DNA of 64,000 nt from Trichoplusia ni. Taxonomy: Eukaryota; Arthropoda; Insecta; Lepidoptera; Noctuidae. The stretch spans positions 4,774,001 through 4,838,000 of the forward strand of contig NC_039488.1 of NCBI RefSeq assembly GCF_003590095.1, in the 5' to 3' direction. Each line of letters opens with the position of its first letter. Position 1 is the first letter of the stretch. Position numbers and translations under genes: made by a program. Shown here piece after piece: positions 52,001-61,000 of the stretch. The notes beneath the pieces are model-generated. The model had not been told where the DNA came from. It saw only the letters and a program-made list of their open reading frames with translations, and did no database searches.

Positions 52001-55000
52001 CCTTGCGTCATACTCGTGAACGGGTGCTGCTTGCGGTGGCTGGTCGGTCTGCTGACCTTGGCCTTAGTACTTAAAGTTTAATTTCGTATAGGTTTATATA
52101 CAGCGACCTCAAACTTTTGTTTGTTTGGCATGGCACCTGCACACTTATTTTTGTTATTGTTCTGTACAATTATAATATTTTTTGTAAACGGAATGACAGC
52201 GTGCTGCTGGGGAGTTTGTTGCGCCGTTTCTTCTCTCACAGCAAAAGCACTTAGGAAGCGGTGAAGGGTGGGCGAAACTGGGTGCTGTCCAATGTAAATG
52301 ACCTTCAAAAAGTGCTACTTAGTAGCCTAATTTGAATAAATGAATTTTGATTTGATTTGATTTGTAAGTACCAATGCTTATAGTCCATAAACTGTCTGAT
52401 CAGTGTGTGTGGCTGCACAGTGCCATACGTGTCTACTTCGGGCATATTCATGTCGTCCACAAAGTATATCATAAACTTGCTGCCCGGTGGACCGAAGTTT
52501 CTGCCCGATTTCTTCTCCAGCGGTTTCTCCAACACTTTTTGTAACATTTCTGCAAGAATATTTCCGTTATAATGTAGCATTTCATGCAAAACTATATAAA
52601 AACTTAAAAAAAAAACATTTGTTCACTAATCATTATAATGCAGATAAACTTTAAGAAACCGAATTTCACCCGAAAGTAAAACGTAATACGTTAAATAGTT
52701 AAAGCCTATTAAATTAGAGATTAGCTTGTGCTGCTATTCATAGTAGTTTCTTTTCCACAAAACGGCACGGAGTATACTTCGAAGAAGACATAACATCGAA
52801 GGCGCCGGAGCAGCCAGATTCAACACAGACACCATGGCTTGTCTATGCGAATGGGCGCTACTCGTGCCATTAGCAAATCTTTGTGCAGCAGGTGTAGATC
52901 GTGAATTAGAAAGCCAATTTTCGCTACAAACCTGATGTAGTATAGAAGTTAAGTGGCACATTGGTAACAGCATAAGAATCCGGCAAGGAGTTAAGTTTCG
53001 CTGACACGCTCACCGTCTTGCCACTTCCAGCACTCCCCACCAACATCACTGGTTTAGTCTTCGTTATCAACATATCCATAAAGAACCTGGTACGGGTTGT
53101 TTCCGATGTCGACACTAAGCAGGACTGAAAAGTAGAATTTAATGGCATTGGCCGATTTTGGATACGGAAGCAATCCGACTGCAATTCGATACAACCCGAG
53201 AGAGATAGACAGAAGGAGCGCCTACATTTTTACGTGCCTTCCGAAACAATTTATTTCTGACACGCTGCCTACATTCCAAAAGTCGCTGCTTGTCTTGGGG
53301 ATCGAACTAGAGACCTTTAACTTGGCCTTTCTTGAGGCCCTTACCACTAAGCTATCAAGCTTCGAGATTTTAAAAACTAAATACTCGGCTATTTAGTACA
53401 CCAAGACAAATAGAATAGGCACAAGACGAGGACATACAAATGTTCACAAATTTGTCAGAGACTAGCCCCGTTCGCGCCCTGTCTTATTTTTGCGTCGTGA
53501 CAATTCTAATCGGTTTGTTTTAGTAAAGGAACATAAATTTTCCGATTATCTAGCCTCTAAGTATAAATATGTTATAAAATACAAGTATCTAAATACAAGT
53601 ATCTAAATACAAGTATCTAAATACAAGTATCTAAATACAAGTCACCTGCAGAGGCAAGTCCGGATCCAGTTCAAAATTCTCTATTTTCTCGGACCATGGT
53701 AAGAACTTTTTAGTTTCTGGATCTATGAAGAAACTGAACACGTTGCCCGTGGATGGGAATTTGATCGTCTTAAATTCATTACAGAACCATTTGCTAAACT
53801 CGTTGCGCCAGTCAACCAGCTGATCTTGAAATAGAGCAGAGCCAAAGCCCCACACGACCGCAAACACGAAATAAGTTTCGTACCTGAATCGTAAAAATAT
53901 AAATATTACGTACAATGTATATATATTTTGGTCAAGTTTATGGAAATAATAAATCTTGACGTTGAAGACTTAAAGACCTTGGAGATAATCAAACAACCTT
54001 GTAATTTTAGTATCATTTACATATTGGGAAAGGATGGCAGACATTTACGTGTCTGAAGCTAAATAAGATTTTTAGATTCGACAGTTTTTTTTGTAGAACT
54101 CTAATGATTTCAAAAATTTGTAACGTTGCAGTCTATTTAATAAACATGTTTGTTTATCCCCGTAGCACTTTATCACATAACTCACCAATCCTTCGGACAA
54201 TCACTAGGCAATAAAGTCTTATTTAAGAAACACTCCAGTAGATAGCAACTCAATTGTATTTGCTGCAGTTCCGTTAGCGGAGTAATCCGCTTGTACTTCT
54301 TACAAGACTCCAACAATGACGGTATGTACTTATCGAACATGACGGTCAACATGGCCTTTTCTGATTCGTCGTCCCGAGTGGTGTCTATCCACGATGCCAC
54401 AAATCTAATAAAAATAAGTACGGTATGCGAAATCATAAACATTTACAACTGTAATCATGAACGACTAAGGTGTCATGTCCTTGGCATTTTTATGTGATAT
54501 GCAAAGACATTTTAGGACTTTACTTAGCTGAGTATAATTCTAAAACATGGCCGTTATGTTTTTATATAGATTGATTCAGTGCTTACGGATTCCATCCTAA
54601 GTCCTGAGGGTTAATGTATAAGATACCAGCCCGAGACACCGTGGCTGGTGTGGCTGTCCTCAAGTTTGAAATCTCCATGAGCAGTCGCATTGACTTGGTC
54701 AAAGCGATACGTTCATTACTCGCCAACGTCAATACCTTAAATATTTACATTTTAATTATTACTTTATTCTTGAAATAAGCAGGCCGAATATTATTAATGT
54801 TATTGTTATTTACTTTATTATCGTCCATCAAAGTGTTTAAACTTTCGATCCACATAGGATCAATGTCCCCGTCGAGTACAATCCACTTTGGGCCATCCCC
54901 CGGCATATTAGCCATGTCACGCATGATAGTTGAGAACAAGCCATCCTTCCACTCTCGTGTAGCAGGATTAATGATACCGAACAACTCATCATTCGTCACA

Positions 55001-58000
55001 GCTTTAGGATCTAGGTCATTGTAAAATGGCTTCTGTTTCAGCATATAGTAAGTTCTGTTGAGACACTGCCAAACCATAGATTTCCCAGTTCCCGCAAATC
55101 CAACGATAAAGACTGAATGTCTTACCGCAAACAATTCTACTAGTTGCACCATCTAAAATTTTATTGAGAGGTTAGCGACAGAAAACGAGGAATCAAATCT
55201 AAATTATGCATGTTAGAACAATAAACCTTTAATATGAAACCAGGTTCAGGCTGAAGTTTCATTGAAATTGCACCATCAATCAGATGTTTCTCAAAGTCCA
55301 TGTCCCGTTTTCTGGGTACGTCAAGTGCGGGAAACAAATCACCGATCAGACCCATGAACACAGGAGTGTCATCTGTCACGATTTTTGGAATATTAAAATC
55401 TCTCAAAGCTCTCATCAAGACTTGATCCTCTGGTCTTTGGCGATCACCTCGCTGAAAATTTATTGATTAGTTGAGTCCATCTAGAGTTGTCCACAAATCC
55501 TAATAGGGTATTTGACTAAATATAATAATATTATTTGTAAATCTATGAAGACGACCAGACAGAACTGTAAAAAATATTTCGATACGTATTTTTCATTACG
55601 TCACATCATTAAGTATGGAAGTGGGGGTAAATACATCATTTGCTAGTAAAAGGCGTACGGGGATATGAGGTCACATGAGATTTTAGAAACAATAAAAGAA
55701 AAAAATGCCATCCAATTTTTTTGGAAATCTGTCTGACAGTTTTTGTGTTTCCAAATAGTTTTTTTTGTCAAACGCTCTATTAAGAGCAGAACTATACTAA
55801 GAAGTTACGTAAGGTTGTACCTTAAGGGATCCAGCGACGACCAAGACAGATTTGATGGCCCTAAGACCCCAATCGTAGTGATCTTGCTTGGACAGCAACT
55901 CGCGACACAACATATACAGTGTGATAAATTTGCGCGCTAGCAGACGCGCGTCTTGGAAACCTTCCGCCACTAACATGATCTCGCAAATCAACTCGAAATC
56001 CGGTACCACCATAGCACAAGGCCTGTTATAAAAATAAATCAAAGTTATAAATCGTACCTTTCATATAAATAAAATCTCGAGCAACAATGGCAAAAATATA
56101 CTGCCTCACCTAAATAGTGCTTTCAAGTTCTCGGGCAGTTCCGTTCTCCCCGCGTATCCGGGATTCATGGTGATGAACATACCAATGGTTGGGATAAGCA
56201 AAATGTACTCTCCCATAAAGTCGAACTTCTTTTTCTTGGCTTTTATAGCGTCTAACACACTTTTGACCTGCACTGATACGACGGACAACACCTCAACTGA
56301 AATTCTGTTGAACTCGTCAAAGCAACCCCAGGCTCCAGTTTGACAAAGGCCTGACATAAATTAAAGAATATTTTAACATTCACCTTTTCAGTATTGTCAT
56401 ATTTTTATATATTATTCATGAATAAAACACAACCTTTGTAAATGTTTCCGCAAGACTTGTAATCCATCTGTTCAGAGCAATTGAACACGTATACCATTAT
56501 GCCCAATGCTCTGCCCAAATCTTTGGTAGTCTCCGTCTTACCGGTACCAGCTGGCCCGGCGGGAGCACCTCCCATGATTAAATGCAAACTCTGTTCAAAA
56601 AAGGAAATTATAAGTGTACCAAGAATACGACCTTAACGTATTATTTATTGGAGACTTTAACAGGCGTATGCAAAAACGATACTACATACTACATCTCTAC
56701 TATTCTTGGCAAACGTTCTTTTACATACGGCTATCTCTATAATAATCTGAAGTTAATATTACCTGTGTTAATGTAATATAACAACGATCGGTCAAAGGAG
56801 TGATCACAAGTCGAGGCGTATTTCCTAAGTACTCATAATCGTAAAGAAATTGAGCATCACAAATGTTAGCAAAACAGTTCCCCAAAGTGGTATCCCAGCG
56901 ATGTCTGAAAACGAAAAGTGACTTTGTGGGTGAGGGTCATCTTTGCAACGTGTGAAGGCGATAAAATACCTATATTCTTTAAAGTTTTTTGAAAAAAGTG
57001 GCAATCAGCGCACACTTATGATTTACCTTAACTGACTCTGCCACTGAAAAGCGTTTGAGGTCTCAACCTTCGCCACGATGAGTTTGGCGACAACGTCTCG
57101 TGAGTGCACATCGATGGTACAGATAGTCATGATCTTTTGTCGGTCTCCTACAGTCAGATCTCCCAATAGCAACATAATCAGAGCACTCAGCTGAGCGATT
57201 TGCTTCTTTTGATAATCTTTTAGTGCATTTTCATATCCTGTAATTTTTAATATCAGGATTAGACAGAAGCACCCTAACATTCGTAAGATTCTAGGCTACA
57301 TACAAACGTAATCTAGTAACCTACCTTCTTCAAGCTTCTCAAAGGCCTGATTAGTTTCCGAAGTCCACCAGATCTGAGTGCCTACTAGAGCAGGTTGGGC
57401 AGGCCAGTCGAATACCCATTCATCACGAGGTTTATCCTCATAAGACTTAACAGAGTGCTCAAAAATGTCGCGTAGTGTGTACCTCATACAGTCTGTTACT
57501 CTGTTCAACCAGGTTTCAACCTGAAGGCGTTTATACAATTTATTTAACATCACACGAGTCAAGGAACAATTATTAATTAAAAACCGGTTTGATAGGGTCG
57601 GAATCACGAACTAATTTCTAATGTCTAGTTTTAATGATTAGTAAGGTGCAGCCATATGACAATCGATTGCACAACAGAGCCTCAATAATAGGGTTCAGTT
57701 TTTATCTTATACATACGTATTAACCCGAAAAATTAGAATAAACGGATAGTAAGAGGAACGAGCAGACTCAATTTCGTGCTAAAATCATTAAAATACCTTT
57801 TAACTTTACTGGGCTACCTGGCGGAAAAGCACGTGTGTAATTATTGTCATTGTAAACAACAATACAGATTCGAAATAAATGAATACTAGAACGAATTCGT
57901 AATGCAGGTACCTTTCCAGAACAATCGCAACAAGGTGCTTTGAAAGGAACGTGTTCTTCGTTCTCCTTGGATATCATCTCGAACGCTTGCTTGCTGGTTT

Positions 58001-61000
58001 CATTGGGAAAGACCAGCTTTGCAAGATTGTCGTATAGTTTGGTCAGATGGCGGCACACAGCGGGAGGATTGTTTCCGTTTGACAAAATATCTGAGGAACA
58101 TTAAAGTATCGTAATTGTTATCACTTATTTTGTAAACTTACAATTCACATCATTTTACATAAGAAACCAATTCAGCAAAACTGTTAAAAACACAATGTTA
58201 CCGAGCAAATCAGCCGAGGATACGAAATAAAATCGTGGATACGCCAATCTCTTCGTCTCGAGATAATCGTTGAGCGCCTTTTCGCAGAGATTCAGTGATT
58301 CCATCAGCTCTTCAAGACTCTCCAATAACCCCGGTTTGTTGGTCGCCTGAATTACGTTTGGAGTTTGCTCCATATCTTTGAGTAATACCTAGAGTTGGAA
58401 TAATATTTAGTATCAGAAAAAAAAATAGAATAAAAAACAGCAAATCAAGAATGAATAGCCAAGAAACTAACTTTAAACGCTTTATCAACTGTGTCAAATC
58501 TTTGCGAATCCTCGGGCAATTGTGAACGAATATCGTCCGATCCCACGAAAATACTTTCCAAGTACTGCCATTTACGTTGGACTTCAAACCAGAGCGATAT
58601 AACAGCGTCTGCGGTGCCAAGCTTCCTCTGCCAATCTGTTACCTCCATCTCGAAGAATCCAACGAATTTAGACGACATCATATTTTGTACTTGATTCTGA
58701 AGTGGAAAAAAGAAATCATCAAATCTGAATTTATCCTACCTTACCTCACCTGGTATCATATGAAATTGTGCATGATGTATTATTAGTTCAAAACCTTAAC
58801 TAACAATACATCAGTCACAATTTCTATCTGTGCAGTTCTATTACTATTAAAAAGCGTTTGTTTAAAGTACGAGTTACGAGTAGGTCACTAAGTTCGTTAA
58901 CCTGGTTATCTTCAAGAGTTTCTACAAGCTCTTCACTTGCCCTCGGCAGTTTAATTCCAGTTCTAGCATGTGCCATGTAATTGAACTCCATGACAGACCA
59001 GGTAGCCTCCAGTTCCCTAAAAACGTAAATGAAGATTGATACATAGGTAAAAACTAAACAATTAATCAATAATTATTAATCTAAATAAATTTTATTTACA
59101 CATAATTAGATTGTAACGTCTGGCTGCTTCGAATTGCACTGTCCTACGCATTTCCTTCTTAAGGGCCCATTTAGAGGATACAATAAATATCGTGCAAGTC
59201 GTAATACATTGCTGTCGGTCATATGTCCCATACCTGTGCGGCTGCATAATGTATTGCTAATGGCATGGTATTTCTCGGAGCGTCTAAACGGGCCTTAAGA
59301 GTTTGGAGTGCACAAGGGACAGAATTAACGAATTAGTCGCACTACCGCTTTCTGTCTCTTGGCCAGTTGTACAAAAGCTGGTACATATGTCACTTTAAAA
59401 TTCAAAGGGTAACTTTTCGTTTCCACTCGAACACTATGGTTAACTACTACTTACTTAAGGGTTTTCTCCATAGCAGCTTCTTTAACAGACTTGTCAACGA
59501 TTGTCTTCACTTCTTCTTCATACTTGTGCAGATTAAGAGCAAGTAAGTCTGCTAGTGTTGTGTCATCATCGATATGGAACTTAACCTAAAATTTAATGAT
59601 TTTGTAGAATGTGAATACTTTTAGCATTAAGCAACGAGTTGGCTCACATATTTATTGCAGCAAAAATAAGCATAGGTACTTGATGTAGCGATGCTCTTAA
59701 AATTTGTTATAAAAAATTATCTGATCTCTTCTTCAGTTTAGCCGTGAAAGCGTAATAGATTGGCAGAGCTATTGTACAATTTAAAATAATATCGACAATA
59801 CCAACATAAGGAAATCTTAGTAAACTAAAACTGATGCAATGAACTTACCTTAACACTCCCACTGGCCTCAATTATACCTAACATACTATTTACAATGAAC
59901 TATATTTACATGTATCTACAAAATGAATTCCGATAATATGATAGGGTGATGCGTTTTCTGCTGCTGAGAATTCCCCTCAGACTTCAGCTGAAAACCTATT
60001 TGCTTAATCTCTTGCCTTGTGTATGATCGATTCAATCTAAATGCGCTTGTTTTAATTCCCTCTTGGAACTTCGGTCTTCGAAAGTCTTGAATTTGAGGGT
60101 ATTTATGATAATCAGCTTTCAGTGCTTCATTGATTAGTAATTTATTGTTCTCTATATCAACATTGTCAGGTAATTCGTCTAATGATTTGAATTCATTTAA
60201 AAACTCGTCTATATTTCTACTAATTACTTTATCTTTATTGCATGTTTGGTGATTCGTATTGATGGTCATGATGTGCGAGTGGGCTGGTAACTAAATAAAT
60301 AAAATATTAAATGTCTTGTAGAAATATTTACATCAAATCATAAATTACGATTGTTTTTTCTTACCTTGGTCGCCATCATAAGCTCTAACCAATGTCTATC
60401 CTTGATGGCTGGATTCTGCAGATCAGTAACTGCTCGTAGCGATGTCATCAAATTCTTAATTGTCGATTCAATAACAGCGTATGGTTCCCTAAGACACAAG
60501 TAATTATTTCAAAATCAATTTATTAAAAAAAAAAACAGAAACAAAACAGTCCCCTCCACATTAACAACATTAACAGACAACTCCCCAAATCGAAATTTAC
60601 CCATCAAAAATATGATTTTGTTGTTAGGAAATTCAATTGAATTATGACAAGTAAGAATTGTAAATCCCTTACTTTTGAAACTGACGCCACAAGCGTTAAA
60701 CTTTCTCTAGTAGAAGTAAGTGTTCTAGCAGTGGAAGCGAAACGGCGTAACAAAGACAAAATTTGTTTCTTTTTTTCTAAAGCGTTTGTCTTCTCTGTCT
60801 TAATCCTTATATTTCTACCTACGCAACGTAGGTAGAAATACTAAGGATTGAGACTATCCCTTTTAAGAAATATAACACGTTCTCATACCATGCTCTCATG
60901 TCTTTGTCGAGCTGTCGCAAATCCTTGGTGAACCGCTTGCATTCTTGGTCCATGCCATCCGCATCGATCTTCTTCCACGGTGACTTCTTCCAGAACTCGA

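Larger units (their letters stand above)
49162..53124 (-). other. DNAH9/11/17: Dynein AAA3 and AAA4 exons
   Basis: Exons 49162-49328, 49916-50115, 50604-50765, 50930-51149, 51296-51424, 52372-52549 and 52932-53124. AAA3 has Walker A GSAGSGKT at about 53014-53037 and a Walker B-like MIYFVDDMNMPEVDTYG in the next exon. AAA4 has Walker A GVGGSGKQ at about 49259-49282. The intron at 51425-52371 carries retroelement sequence that reaches the donor site. Confidence 0.9.

Noticed and set aside
53250..53380. Possible tRNA gene on the minus strand
   Set aside because: It has internal promoter boxes but no cloverleaf ends and a transcribed body beyond. Treated as a SINE.
53142..53396. 84-codon plus-strand frame in a dynein intron
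   Set aside because: Lies wholly over SINE family F sequence and reads antisense to it.
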